Numbered from the stretch's first letter, positions 8,519 to 19,445 are shown. The stretch: DNA of 64,000 nucleotides from Paracoccus sediminicola (GCF_027912835.1 NZ_CP115768.1:434001-498000); one strand, 5' to 3'. Notes: generated by a model not told the origin, from the letters alone. Numbers and translations: made by a program.

Positions 8519-10031
8519 GCGCGGCCTCCATCCCGTGCGCGCCGCCCAGCATCAGCCCGATTTCCTCGAGGCTGAGCCCCTCCGTCGGGCGCGGATCGGA
8601 CAGCCGCCCCTCGTTCAGTGCACAGAAGCGGTCGCCAAGTTCCAGCAACTCGTCGAGATCCTGGCTGATGACGATCACGCCCGCGCCACCCGCGGCGAGG
8701 TTCAGCAGCGCCTGGCGAATCGACGAGGCCGCGCCCGCATCGACACCCCATGTCGGCTGATTGACCACGAGAACACTCGGGTTCTGCATCACCTCGCGCC
8801 CGATGACGAATTTCTGAAGATTGCCGCCCGACAGTGCCGAGGCCGCGGTGTCCGGCCCCGGCGTGCGCACGTCGAATTCAGCGATCACCGCTTCGGTGAA
8901 GCCGCGCGCGGCGCCGCGCCGGATCATCCCACCCGGCGCCAGATCCTGCCGCGGGGCGGCGGTCAGCAGCGCGTTCTCTGTCAGCGAAAACCCCGGCACC
9001 GCCGCATGGCCAAGCCGATCCTCGGGTGCCGCGAGCAGCCCGGCGCGGCGCCGTGCCACGGGGCCGAGCGCCGACATGTCGTCGCCCTTGAGCGAGACCG
9101 TGCCGGCGGGTGTCCGGATCTCGCCCGACAGCGCTGAAAGCAGCTCTTCCTGACCGTTCCCGGCCACGCCGCCCACGGCGAGAACCTCGCCCTCATGCAG
9201 TTCCAGCGACACGGATTTCAGCGAAGCCCCGTCGATCGAGAGCGGCGCCAGGCTGAGATCGCTGACCCGTAGCAGCAGCGCGCCGGGGTTACGCCCGCTG
9301 CGGTCGATCTCGCGCATCTCGCCGCCGACCATCATCGCCGCCAGCTCGCGCGCGGAATGGTCGCGGGGATTGCAGCTGTCCACCACGCGCCCGCCGCGCA
9401 GTATGGTGGCCCGGTCGCAATGGCTGCGGATTTCGTCCAGCTTGTGGCTGATATAGAGGATCGAGGTGCCGCCATCGGCCAGCTTGCGCAAGGTCGCAAA
9501 AAGGATTTCGGCCTCTTGCGGGGTCAGCACGCTGGTGGGTTCGTCCATGATGAGAAGCCGGGGATGGCCGAGCAGGGCGCGGATGATCTCCACCCGCTGC
9601 CGCTCTCCCGCCGAAAGATCCGCCACGCGGCGATGCGGGTTCAGCGGAAGGCCGTAATCCTGGCTGAGCGAGGCAATCCGTTCGGCCAGTTCGCGGCGCT
9701 TCGGCGGAGCGTCGAGCCCAAGCGCGATATTCTCGGCCACGCTCATGGCGTCGAACAGGCTGAAATGCTGGAACACCATGCCCACCCCGGCGGCCCGCGC
9801 CGCGTTGGGATCAGCCGGGGCGAAGGGCGTCCCGGCCAGCCACATCCGGCCCTCATCCGCCCGCACCAGCCCATAGATCGTCTTGACCAGCGTGGATTTG
9901 CCGGCGCCGTTTTCGCCGAGCAGCGCGTGGATATCGCCCTCTCTCACGGCGAATGTGATGTTGTCATTGGCTTTCACGCCGGGATATGTCTTGCTCAGAC
10001 CCTCGGCGCGGAAAATGGCGTTATCGCTCAA
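8505..10031 (-). CDS. ABC transporter ATP-binding protein (duplicated, sugar/nucleoside type)
   Basis: 508-residue protein made of two fused ABC ATPase domains, as in RbsA/NupO. The first domain has Walker A GENGAGKST, signature LSAGERQRVEI and Walker B LLIMDEPTSVL. The second has a degenerate Walker A (GGVAGNGQEE) and the signature LSGGNLQKFVIGRE, which is normal for this group. Start choice is uncertain. A GTG at 10085 keeps the frame open for 18 more codons but has no ribosome binding site and would leave only 37 bases to the divergent dnaE. A TTG at 10031, with AGGGA about 7 bases upstream, leaves room for promoters and fits the family's N-terminus, so I use it. First gene of the operon. 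Confidence 0.88.
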   Translation of the reverse strand: MSDNAIFRAEGLSKTYPGVKANDNITFAVREGDIHALLGENGAGKSTLVKTIYGLVRADEGRMWLAGTPFAPADPNAARAAGVGMVFQHFSLFDAMSVAENIALGLDAPPKRRELAERIASLSQDYGLPLNPHRRVADLSAGERQRVEIIRALLGHPRLLIMDEPTSVLTPQEAEILFATLRKLADGGTSILYISHKLDEIRSHCDRATILRGGRVVDSCNPRDHSARELAAMMVGGEMREIDRSGRNPGALLLRVSDLSLAPLSIDGASLKSVSLELHEGEVLAVGGVAGNGQEELLSALSGEIRTPAGTVSLKGDDMSALGPVARRRAGLLAAPEDRLGHAAVPGFSLTENALLTAAPRQDLAPGGMIRRGAARGFTEAVIAEFDVRTPGPDTAASALSGGNLQKFVIGREVMQNPSVLVVNQPTWGVDAGAASSIRQALLNLAAGGAGVIVISQDLDELLELGDRFCALNEGRLSDPRPTEGLSLEEIGLMLGGAHGMEAAHVAA

Positions 10032-10122
10032 CTCTATTCCCTGTCGTTCCTCCGTCCAATTAACACAGTTATCACAGGGCGCCACGATTGCGCTTGGCCA
10101 AAACGAGAAATAGTTTCAACAT

Positions 10123-13100
10123 ATGGTCGAAAATCTGCCCCGATTCATCCATCTCCGCACCCATTCCGAACATTCGCTGCTGGAAGGCGCGGTGCCGGTC
10201 AAGAAGCTGATCGCCCTCGCCGAAAAAGCCGGCATGCCGGCGGTGGCGCTGACCGACACGAATGCCATGTTCGCCGGGCTGGAATTCAGCGTGAAGGCGA
10301 TGGAGCAGGGCATCCAGCCGATCATCGGCTGTCAGTGGACGATGCGGATCGGCGAGCATTACGGTGCGGTGGTGGCTCTGGCGCAGAACCGGCAGGGCTG
10401 GCTGAATCTGATGACGCTGTCTTCGGCGATGTATCTGCGAAAGGGGCCGGACCCGTGGCACATCACCGAAGAGGATCTGACGGCGCATGCGGAAGGGCTG
10501 ATCCTGCTGACCGGTGGGGCAGAGGGCGCCGTGGGCAAGCTGATCCAGTCGGGCGACGCCGCCGGGGCCGAAGGGCTGATGCGCCGTCTCAAGGATGCGT
10601 TCGGCGACCGGATTTATGTCGAGCTAACGCGCCACAAGGACGACTCCGGCCGGCTGATGGCTGCCGAGACCGCGACCGAGGACAGCTTCGTCAAACTCGC
10701 CTATATGCTGGAGATTCCTCTGGTTGCGACGAATGACGTCTATTTCCCGAAACCCGATATGTATGAGGCGCATGACGCGCTGATCTGCATCTCAGAACGT
10801 GCCTATGTCGACCAGTCCCAGCCGCGCCGCCGCCTTACGCCAAATCATGATTTCAAGAGCGCCGAGGAAATGGCGCTGCTGTTCGCCGATCTGCCCGAGG
10901 CGATCGAGAATACCGTCGAGATCGCCCGGCGTTGTGCATTTGCGGTCAGCCGCCACGCACCGATCCTGCCACGTTTCGCCGATGACGAGGTCGAAGAGCT
11001 GCGCCGTCAGGCAAAGAAAGGGCTGGAGGAGCGGCTGCAGCTCATCCCCCATGCGGTCAGCGTCGAGAAATATCACGAGCGGCTCGACTTCGAACTGGGC
11101 ATCATCGAGCAGATGGGCTTTCCGGGCTATTTCCTGATTGTCGCCGACTTCATCAAATGGGCCAAGGATCACGATATTCCGGTCGGACCGGGCCGGGGCT
11201 CCGGTGCGGGGTCGCTGGTGGCCTATGCGCTGACCATCACCGATCTGGACCCGCTGCGCTATTCGCTTCTCTTCGAACGCTTCCTGAACCCGGAACGGGT
11301 CTCGATGCCCGATTTCGACATCGATTTCTGCATGGATCGGCGGGAAGAGGTGATCCGCTATGTGCAGGAAAAATACGGCCACGAGAAGGTCGGTCAGATC
11401 ATCACCTTCGGCGCGCTTCTGTCCAAGGCCGCCGTGCGCGATGTCGGCCGTGTGCTGCAACTGCCATTCGGTCAGGTGGACAGGCTGTCGAAGATGATCC
11501 CGGTCGAGGGCGTGAAGCCGGTTTCTGTCACCAAGGCCATCACCGACGAGCCGCGCCTGCGCGAAGCCCGCGACAGCGAGGAGGTCGTGGCCCGCCTTCT
11601 GGACTATGCCGAGAAGGTCGAGGGTCTGTATCGCAACGCCTCGACCCATGCGGCGGGCGTCGTGATCGGCGACAGGCCGCTGGATCAGCTGGTGCCGCTT
11701 TATCGCGATCCGGGTTCGGACATGCCTGCGACGCAGTTCAACATGAAATGGGTCGAACAGGCCGGGCTGGTGAAGTTCGACTTTCTGGGCCTGAAAACCC
11801 TGACCGTCATTCAGAACGCGGTTGACCTCATCAATGGCGGCGGGCGGCCCCTGCATGTCGCCGCAGACGGTCGTAAGCTATACGACCCGCCGGAAGGCGC
11901 GGAAAACCAGATCAACGCGATCCCGCTGGACGACAAACCCAGCTATGATCTGTTCGCATCCGCCCGCACCGTGGCCGTGTTCCAGGTTGAAAGCTCGGGC
12001 ATGATGGATGCGCTGCGGCGCATGAAACCGACCTGTATCGAGGATATCGTGGCGCTGGTGGCGCTGTATCGTCCCGGCCCGATGGAGAATATCCCGACCT
12101 ATTGCGAGGTGAAGAACGGCCAGCGTGAGCTGCAATCCATCCACCCGCTGATCGACCACATCCTTGAAGAGACGCAGGGCATCATCGTCTATCAGGAACA
12201 GGTGATGCAGATCGCGCAGGTCATGGCCGGCTATTCGCTTGGCGGAGCCGACCTGCTGCGTCGCGCCATGGGGAAGAAGATCGCCGAGGAAATGGCCAAG
12301 GAGCGCCCGAAATTCATCAAAGGCAGCGTCGAAAACGGCGTCGACGAGAAGAAGGCCGGCGAAGTCTTTGACCTTCTGGAAAAATTCGCAAATTACGGCT
12401 TCAACAAATCACACGCCGCAGCTTATGCCGTGGTCAGCTATCAGACCGCCTGGCTGAAGGCGAACCACCCTGTCGAGTTCATGGCCGGGGTGATGAATTG
12501 CGACATCCATCTCACGGAAAAGCTGAGCGTCTACAAGCGAGAGCTCGACCGGATGGGGATCGAGGTGGTGCCGCCTTGCGTGAACCGGTCCGGCGCGACC
12601 TTCACCGTCAAAGAGGGCCGTATCCACTATGCGCTCGGCGCGCTGAAGGGCGTCGGCGTCGAGGCGATGCGGGCCATCGAGACCACGCGCGGCGAGACAC
12701 CCTTCGCCGATATGGTCGATTTCGCCCGCCGCGTCGATCTGCGCCGCATCGGCAAGCGCGCTCTTGAGATGATGGCGCGGGCCGGGGCTTTCGACACGCT
12801 CGACGACAACCGCGCCCGGATGATGGCCAGTCTCGACGGGCTGGTGGCGTTCTCGGGCGCCAGCCACGATCAGGCCGCCTCCAGCCAGTCCTCGCTGTTC
12901 GGCGGGGGCGAGGATCTGCCGCCTCCGCGTCCGGTGCTGGCGCAGGTCTGGCTTCCTTCCGAGAGGCTGGGGCAGGAACATCAGGCCATCGGCTTCTACC
13001 TGTCGGGCCACCCGATCGACGATTACCTGCCTGCACTGCGCCGGATCGAGGTGTCCACATTGGCCGAAATCCGCGCCGCGGCCGCATCCGGCCCGCTGGT

Positions 13101-13587
13101 CACCTATATCGCCGGAACCGTGTCCTCGCGGCAGGAAAAGAAGTCGGCCAAGGGAAACCGTTTCGCCTTCATCGGCGCCTCGGACCCGACGGGTCTTTAT
13201 GAGGCGGTGGTGTTCTCGGACGTCCTCGAAGCCTGCCACGCGCATCTCGAACCCGGCAAGAACGTGGTCATGCAGGTGCAGGTCGAGCCGCAGGGCGAAG
13301 AGGTCAAGATGCTCGCGCGTTCGGTCGTGCCGCTGGAAGAGGCGATTGCCAATGTCGGTCCCGCCGAGCTGGTTATCGAGGTTGCGAATGATTGTGACTT
13401 CAAGGGACTACAGGGCGTTCTTGACAATCTCGACGGCGAGCGGGGGCGTCGCGGCAAGCTGATCCTGCGCGTGCATGAAGGCGATGAGGAATACGACATC
13501 CAGCTGTCGGACCGCGCGCCGGTCAGCCCCGCGGCGCGCCAGCATCTGCGCGTCGTGCCGGGCGTGCTGGAGGTCATCGAACAATAG
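10123..13587 (+). CDS. dnaE: DNA polymerase III subunit alpha
   Basis: 1154-residue replicative polymerase catalytic subunit. An N-terminal PHP domain begins at FIHLRTHSEHSLLEGAVPVKKL. The catalytic aspartates sit in PDFDIDF (residues 396-402), after the GPGRGSGAGSLVAYAL motif. GIIVYQEQVMQIAQ and NYGFNKSHAAAYAVVSYQTAWLK are conserved fingers-domain segments. An OB fold lies near the C-terminus (VTYIAGTVSSRQEKKSAKGNRFAFIG). Length matches DnaE1, not the error-prone DnaE2. It is transcribed divergently from the ABC importer. Confidence 0.97.
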   Translation: MVENLPRFIHLRTHSEHSLLEGAVPVKKLIALAEKAGMPAVALTDTNAMFAGLEFSVKAMEQGIQPIIGCQWTMRIGEHYGAVVALAQNRQGWLNLMTLSSAMYLRKGPDPWHITEEDLTAHAEGLILLTGGAEGAVGKLIQSGDAAGAEGLMRRLKDAFGDRIYVELTRHKDDSGRLMAAETATEDSFVKLAYMLEIPLVATNDVYFPKPDMYEAHDALICISERAYVDQSQPRRRLTPNHDFKSAEEMALLFADLPEAIENTVEIARRCAFAVSRHAPILPRFADDEVEELRRQAKKGLEERLQLIPHAVSVEKYHERLDFELGIIEQMGFPGYFLIVADFIKWAKDHDIPVGPGRGSGAGSLVAYALTITDLDPLRYSLLFERFLNPERVSMPDFDIDFCMDRREEVIRYVQEKYGHEKVGQIITFGALLSKAAVRDVGRVLQLPFGQVDRLSKMIPVEGVKPVSVTKAITDEPRLREARDSEEVVARLLDYAEKVEGLYRNASTHAAGVVIGDRPLDQLVPLYRDPGSDMPATQFNMKWVEQAGLVKFDFLGLKTLTVIQNAVDLINGGGRPLHVAADGRKLYDPPEGAENQINAIPLDDKPSYDLFASARTVAVFQVESSGMMDALRRMKPTCIEDIVALVALYRPGPMENIPTYCEVKNGQRELQSIHPLIDHILEETQGIIVYQEQVMQIAQVMAGYSLGGADLLRRAMGKKIAEEMAKERPKFIKGSVENGVDEKKAGEVFDLLEKFANYGFNKSHAAAYAVVSYQTAWLKANHPVEFMAGVMNCDIHLTEKLSVYKRELDRMGIEVVPPCVNRSGATFTVKEGRIHYALGALKGVGVEAMRAIETTRGETPFADMVDFARRVDLRRIGKRALEMMARAGAFDTLDDNRARMMASLDGLVAFSGASHDQAASSQSSLFGGGEDLPPPRPVLAQVWLPSERLGQEHQAIGFYLSGHPIDDYLPALRRIEVSTLAEIRAAAASGPLVTYIAGTVSSRQEKKSAKGNRFAFIGASDPTGLYEAVVFSDVLEACHAHLEPGKNVVMQVQVEPQGEEVKMLARSVVPLEEAIANVGPAELVIEVANDCDFKGLQGVLDNLDGERGRRGKLILRVHEGDEEYDIQLSDRAPVSPAARQHLRVVPGVLEVIEQ

Positions 13588-13680
13588 CGGCGCGGAACGT
13601 TCCACAGCGCTGCCGGTTGAATTCCCGATCACAACGCCACAGCTTCGTGGCAGAACCGTAATTCAGCATCAGGACCAGAA

Positions 13681-14553
13681 ATGAGCGACGATTATACCCC
13701 TCCGAAAGTCTGGACATGGGAACCCGGCAATGGCGGCAAATTTGCCAGCACCAACCGACCCACCGCCGGTGCCACCCATGACGCGGAAAGCCCGGTCGGC
13801 AAGCACCCGATCCAGCTTTACTCGCTGGCGACGCCGAACGGACAGAAGGTCACGATCATGCTGGAGGAGCTTCTGGCAAGGGGCCACTCCGGGGCCGAAT
13901 ATGATGCGTGGCTGATCGATATCGGCGAGGGCGACCAGTTCGGCAGCGGTTTCGTCTCGGTCAATCCGAATTCCAAGATCCCGGCGATGATGGACCATTC
14001 GGTCAATCCGCCGCGGCGCGTCTTTGAATCGGGCGCGATCCTGCTTTATCTCGCCGAGAAATTCGGTGAGTTTCTGCCGGCCGATCCTGCCGCACGGACC
14101 GAGGCGCTGAACTGGCTGTTCTGGCAGATGGGCTCGGCCCCGTTCGTGGGCGGCGGCTTCGGGCATTTTTACCACTATGCCCCGGTCAAGATCAAATACG
14201 CCATCGACCGCTATGCGATGGAAACCAAGCGGCAGCTCGATGTGCTGGACAAGCATCTCGCCGAGAATAAATTCATGGCAGGCGATGACTATTCCATCGC
14301 CGACATGGCGATTTTCCCCTGGTATGGGCGGCTGACCACGGGCGGTGTCTATGGTGAAGCGGTGACCTTCCTCGAGGGCAAAAGCTACAAGAACGTGCTT
14401 CGCTGGAACGACGAAATTGCTGCGCGTCCCGCCGTTCAGCGCGGTCTTATGGTCAACCGCACCTCTGGCGAGCCGTCGGGACAGCTGCGCGAGCGGCACG
14501 ATGCGTCGGATTTCGAAACCAGGACGCAGGATAAGGTCGAGGCGGCGGAGTAG
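13681..14553 (+). CDS. yghU: glutathione-dependent disulfide-bond oxidoreductase, YghU type
   Basis: 290-residue cytosolic glutathione S-transferase homologue. The Nu-class/YghU pattern is clear: the extended N-terminus YTPPKVWTWEPGNGGKFASTNRP, then HPIQLYSLATPNGQKVTIMLEEL leading the thioredoxin-fold domain, and NPNSKIPAMMDHS plus FESGAILLYLAEKF for glutathione binding. The helical C-terminal half contains YSIADMAIFPWYGRL. Family members reduce disulfides using two glutathiones and have weak transferase activity. It stands alone 93 bases after dnaE and ends before a shared terminator. Confidence 0.92.
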   Translation: MSDDYTPPKVWTWEPGNGGKFASTNRPTAGATHDAESPVGKHPIQLYSLATPNGQKVTIMLEELLARGHSGAEYDAWLIDIGEGDQFGSGFVSVNPNSKIPAMMDHSVNPPRRVFESGAILLYLAEKFGEFLPADPAARTEALNWLFWQMGSAPFVGGGFGHFYHYAPVKIKYAIDRYAMETKRQLDVLDKHLAENKFMAGDDYSIADMAIFPWYGRLTTGGVYGEAVTFLEGKSYKNVLRWNDEIAARPAVQRGLMVNRTSGEPSGQLRERHDASDFETRTQDKVEAAE

Positions 14554-14607
14554 GGGTCGAAGCCCGGCGTCTTCCAGGCTGAACACCAGCCAGGGGCCGG
14601 CAAATGA

Positions 14608-14635
14608 AAAAGCCCGGCCATCTGGCCGGGCTTTT
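14608..14635. terminator. bidirectional terminator between yghU and ilvC
   Basis: 13-bp perfect complementary arms (AAAAGCCCGGCCA at 14608-14620, TGGCCGGGCTTTT at 14623-14635), effectively a strong stem with a tetraloop. T-runs follow on both strands. It lies between convergent yghU and ilvC. Confidence 0.85.
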
Positions 14636-14656
14636 GCGTCGGTGCGGGGCGTCGGA

Positions 14657-16261
<1,605 letters not shown>

Positions 16262-16265
<4 letters not shown>

Positions 16266-16717
16266 CGCCCGATGCGACCGATCTGTCGATCCTGAAAATG
16301 CTGTCGCGGGACGCAACCCTCGGCGCGGCAGAGATCGGGCGGGCCCTGGGCATGGCCCAGCCCGCGACATGGCGGCGGATCAAGCGTTTGCAGGATGCCG
16401 GCATTATCGCGGGTCGCCGGGTGGGGCTGGACAATGCCGCGCTCGGCTTCGGGGTGACTGTGTTTCTGGGCATAAGGCTGGCGACGAAAGGGCGCACCAG
16501 CCTAGAGGAATTCGAACGCGCCGTCACCGCCATCCCCGAGGTGCAGCTGGTGCAGCATGTTCTGGGCCAGTTCGACTATCGCCTGCGCATCGTCGCACGG
16601 GACATCGCCGATTTCGAACGCATCCTGCGGCGGCGGATCATGACCCTGCCGGGGCTCGGACAGGTCGAGGCCAATGTCATGCTGTCGGAAGAACGCAGGC
16701 CCGGACCGCTTGGCTGA
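16262..16717 (+). CDS. Lrp/AsnC-family transcriptional regulator (second of a pair)
   Basis: 151 residues, exactly the length of its upstream neighbour and similar in layout, pointing to an old tandem duplication or a heteromeric pair. The DNA-binding part is TDLSILKMLSRDATLGAAEIGRALGMAQPATWRRIKRLQDAGIIAGRRVGLD; the ligand domain includes FLGIRLATKGRTSLEEFERAVTAIPEVQLVQHVLGQFDYRLRIVARDIADFERIL. It starts with a GTG overlapping the previous stop by 4 bases, so the two proteins are translated together. Confidence 0.9.
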
Positions 16718-16741
16718 GTTGCGAAAAGACGCATTGCAGAT

Positions 16742-16764
16742 GGATGTAAGGGGTGTTTACATCC
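16742..16764. promoter_or_regulatory. operator-like inverted repeat upstream of the NTF2-like gene
   Basis: Perfect 8-base arms GGATGTAA (16742-16749) and TTACATCC (16757-16764) with a 7-base spacer. The core TGTAA-N7-TTACA has the size and symmetry of a dimeric repressor site. It lies 42-64 bases before the ATG at 16806, where a promoter would be. The cognate regulator is not identifiable; the adjacent Lrp-type proteins are one option. Confidence 0.5.
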
Positions 16765-16805
16765 GGTCGGATTATCATCACGAAATTTCTGTTTCCGAGG
16801 TTGTC

Positions 16806-17282
16806 ATGTATCACTCTATTGTCCGCGGCCGCATCCGCGACCTGTTCGATTCGATCAATCGTGGCGAGATCGAACCCATTCTCGGTGCCTTCGCGCCCGC
16901 GGCAGAGCATATCTTCATGGGCGATGGTCACGCTTTGTCAGGGCGCCGTAACCGCCCCGAATCGATCCGCGCCTGGTATGAGCGGCTGCGCCGGGTAATG
17001 CCGGATCTGCGATTCGAGCTGCACCGGATCGACATTGCGGGCGGGCCTTGGAACACCATCGCAACGGTGGAATGGACCGAGAGCAATACCGGCACGGATG
17101 GCGTGCGCACGCAGAATGGCGGCGTCCATGTCATTCATCTTCGCTGGGGAAAGATGACCCGGCTGCTGATCCTGACCGATATGGTCCCGCTGATCGCAAC
17201 GCTTGAACGCACCGCCGAAAGCAGCGGCGGAGTGTCAGTCGCCGAGCCTATCGACGACAGGCCCGGCTGGCCGGCGGGCTAG
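16806..17282 (+). CDS. NTF2-like / SnoaL-type polyketide cyclase-fold protein
   Basis: 158 residues with the NTF2-like fold pattern: an N-terminal helix (VRGRIRDLFDSINRGEIEPILGAFAPAAEHIFMGDG), a helix around SIRAWYERLRRVMPDLRFELHRIDIAG, and strands WNTIATVEWTES and GVHVIHLRWGKMTRLLILTDM. Members range from hydratases and isomerases to ligand-binding proteins, so no reaction can be assigned. The ATG at 16806 is favoured by a GAGG 6-9 bases upstream. Its TAG stop shares the palindrome CTAG with the stop of the convergent radical SAM gene. Confidence 0.75.
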   Translation: MYHSIVRGRIRDLFDSINRGEIEPILGAFAPAAEHIFMGDGHALSGRRNRPESIRAWYERLRRVMPDLRFELHRIDIAGGPWNTIATVEWTESNTGTDGVRTQNGGVHVIHLRWGKMTRLLILTDMVPLIATLERTAESSGGVSVAEPIDDRPGWPAG

Positions 17283-18358
17283 AACAGGCTCAGCTGATCG
17301 CCCCGGCGCGGCGGCTGGCCGAAGCGGGAGCAGTCCAAGGGCGGTGTTGTCTCGGCATAGCCCAACCTTTTGCGGGCGATCTTGAAGCGTTTCATCATCA
17401 GCTCTGCTTCGATGCCCTCGCCGCGCATGCGGCTGCCGAAGCGCGTATCGTTGTCGCGCCCGCCGCGCATCGCCTGCACCCGGTTCATCACATGGGCCGC
17501 CGCATCGGGGCGGTGCCGGTCCAGCCAGTCGCGGAACAGGGGCGCGACCTCATGCGGCAGGCGCAGGGGGATCATGCTGGCATTTGTCGCCCCGGCCTCT
17601 CGCGCGGCGGTCAGGATGCGCTCGATCTCGGGTTCGGTCAGCACCGGGATCACCGGTGCGACCATGACCCGGACCTGTATCCCGGCCTGCGCCATCTCTC
17701 GGATCATGCGTAGCCGGGTTGCCGGGGCAGGGGCGCGCGGCTCCATCGCGCGGGCCAAGCCGGTATCCAGCGTGGTGATGGAAACGCCGACATGCACCAA
17801 TTGCCGCGCCGCCATCTGGGCCAGCAAAGGCAGGTCGCGCAAGACGGTCTGCCCGCGCGTCACGAGGCTTGCCGGATGGTTCCAGTCCAGCAGAACCTGC
17901 CACAGGTCCGGCATGATCCTCAGCTTCGATTCGACCGGCTGATACGGGTCGGTATTCGTCCCGAACGCGATCGGTGCCACCCGGTAAGAGGGTTTCGCGA
18001 TCTCTGCCGCCAGCAGCCGCGCGGCATCGGGCTTGGCGGTGATCTTCGTCTCGAAATCCAGTCCGGGCGACAGGCCCCAATAGGCGTGGCTGGGCCGGGC
18101 GAAACAGTAGATGCAGCCATGTTCGCAGCCGCGATAGGGGTTGATCGACCGGTCGAAGGGCACATCCGGCGACTGGTTGCGTGTGATGATCCGGCGCGGC
18201 TGTTCATCGGTCACCTGCGTGTGCAGCTTCCGTTGTTCTTCCGGGATGTCCCAGCCGTCATGTTCACGCTCTGCGTGCAGACGGTCAAACCGATTCGCCG
18301 GGCGCGTGTCCGCGCCGCGGGCTTTGATGATTTCGTCGGGGTCTCGGGGCGGCAGCAT
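17279..18358 (-). CDS. radical SAM protein, PA0069/SplB-like family
   Basis: 359-residue iron-sulfur enzyme. The cluster motif is CEHGCIYC with Cys78, Cys82 and Cys85, followed by FARPSHAY, which identifies the PA0069 group (distantly related to spore photoproduct lyase). The region PFDRSINPYRGCEHGC and the TNTDPYQPVE and VGVSITTLD segments are typical. The reaction is not established for this family. It is monocistronic, and its stop overlaps that of the convergent NTF2-like gene by 4 bases. Confidence 0.88.
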   Translation of the reverse strand: MLPPRDPDEIIKARGADTRPANRFDRLHAEREHDGWDIPEEQRKLHTQVTDEQPRRIITRNQSPDVPFDRSINPYRGCEHGCIYCFARPSHAYWGLSPGLDFETKITAKPDAARLLAAEIAKPSYRVAPIAFGTNTDPYQPVESKLRIMPDLWQVLLDWNHPASLVTRGQTVLRDLPLLAQMAARQLVHVGVSITTLDTGLARAMEPRAPAPATRLRMIREMAQAGIQVRVMVAPVIPVLTEPEIERILTAAREAGATNASMIPLRLPHEVAPLFRDWLDRHRPDAAAHVMNRVQAMRGGRDNDTRFGSRMRGEGIEAELMMKRFKIARKRLGYAETTPPLDCSRFGQPPRRGDQLSLF

Positions 18359-18470
18359 GGCTCTACCTTAGAACATATGGGGAACATAGTCCATATTCCG
18401 CAACATCGTCGCCACAAGGGTTTTCATCGCCGAAACCCGGTCCCATATTAAGCGCGAAGGGAGATTCGTT

Positions 18471-18632
18471 ATGCCATTGCCGCAGTTTCTGCTGCTGATC
18501 GCTGCCGTGATCCTCGCCGCTGCCGCGACGCTCTGGGTCAGCCTGTCGCAAGGGGTGCCGATCGTGGCGCTCGCGCTTGCCGCGCTGATCGCCGCCGGGG
18601 TCGTTCACCTTGCCCGTCACGATCATCTCTGA
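18471..18632 (+). CDS. 53-residue small membrane protein
   Basis: Short frame with an excellent ribosome binding site (AAGGGAG, about 7 bases before the ATG). The peptide starts MPLPQFLLLIAAVILAAA and contains two hydrophobic stretches (about residues 5-24 and 30-48) separated by a short SLSQG turn, ending in a His-rich tail ARHDHL. It is almost certainly a two-helix inner-membrane peptide if expressed. No family recognised. It sits alone between the divergent radical SAM gene and the convergent HNH gene. Confidence 0.6.
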   Translation: MPLPQFLLLIAAVILAAAATLWVSLSQGVPIVALALAALIAAGVVHLARHDHL

Positions 18633-18686
18633 CCGAGCTCAACCCGATGGGGCGGCTTTGAATGCGGTCTGTCGGAGCGGGTAGCC

Positions 18687-19286
18687 TCAGCGTTCCAGCT
18701 CGGCATCCCAATACAGGAAATCCATCCAGGTCTCGTGAAGATGGTTCGGCGGGAATTTCCGCCCCATCTTGTGCATGTCCTCTGCCGAGGGGCAGCGCGG
18801 CGGGCGGCGCAGGCTAAGCCCGCTGTGCCGCAACGACCGATTCGCCTTGCGCAAGTTGCAGGGTGAGCAGGCGGCGACGACGTTTTCCCAGCTCGTTACC
18901 CCGCCGCGCGAGCGGGGGATAACGTGATCGAAAGTCAGATCGCCTTTCGAGCCGCAATACTGACAGGCAAAACCGTCCCTCAGAAAAAGATTGAAGCGCG
19001 TGAATGCCACGCGCTTCTGAGGTTTGACGAAATCTTTCAGCACCACCACCGAAGGTATCCTGAAGGCCTGTCTCTGACTATGAACATAGTCGTCATATTC
19101 GGCGATGATGCTGACCCGGTCGAGGAACACCGCCTTGATCGCCTCCTGCCAGGGCCAGAGCGACAGCGGATAATACGACAGGGGCCGGTAATCCGCGTTC
19201 AGCACCAAGGCAGGGCAATGTTTCAGCGCCGCCGGTTCCCGCACGAACTGCGTCCTGAATTCCGCGTGGTGGTGGTCGTCGAGCAT
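18687..19286 (-). CDS. HNH endonuclease family protein
   Basis: 199 residues. The HNH/zinc module is complete: CQYC (Cys108, Cys111), DLTFDHVIPRSRGG with Asp120-His121, then ENVVAACSPCNLRK with Cys140, Cys143 and the conserved Asn residues. The N-terminal half (PALVLNADYRPLSYYPLSLWPWQEAIKAVFLDRV) is the standard extension of the chromosomal HNH protein widespread in alphaproteobacteria. The function there is unknown and it is not linked to a restriction or phage module here. I start at the ATG at 19286; an in-frame TTG two codons earlier is less likely. Confidence 0.88.
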   Translation of the reverse strand: MLDDHHHAEFRTQFVREPAALKHCPALVLNADYRPLSYYPLSLWPWQEAIKAVFLDRVSIIAEYDDYVHSQRQAFRIPSVVVLKDFVKPQKRVAFTRFNLFLRDGFACQYCGSKGDLTFDHVIPRSRGGVTSWENVVAACSPCNLRKANRSLRHSGLSLRRPPRCPSAEDMHKMGRKFPPNHLHETWMDFLYWDAELER

Positions 19287-19445
19287 CCGCAACCCCGTCC
19301 TGCCGGTCCTTCTCTGCCCTGTCTGACACCGACTATATCTCGGGGTCGGAATCAGGCAAGCCCCAGAATGTGGTTTTGTTCTAACCCTGCTCCGTGACGC
19401 GGATGTGACAGGCCGGCTTGCGTCGCATTTTAGGGAGAATCCGTT

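Noticed and set aside
13636..13651. GCCAC/GTGGC hairpin between dnaE and yghU as a terminator
   Set aside because: Only 5 bp with no T-run, and it lies close to the yghU ribosome binding site.
18687..19286. HNH protein as part of a restriction, retron or anti-phage island
   Set aside because: No methyltransferase, reverse transcriptase or other defence gene is adjacent, and the protein matches a common chromosomal HNH family of alphaproteobacteria.
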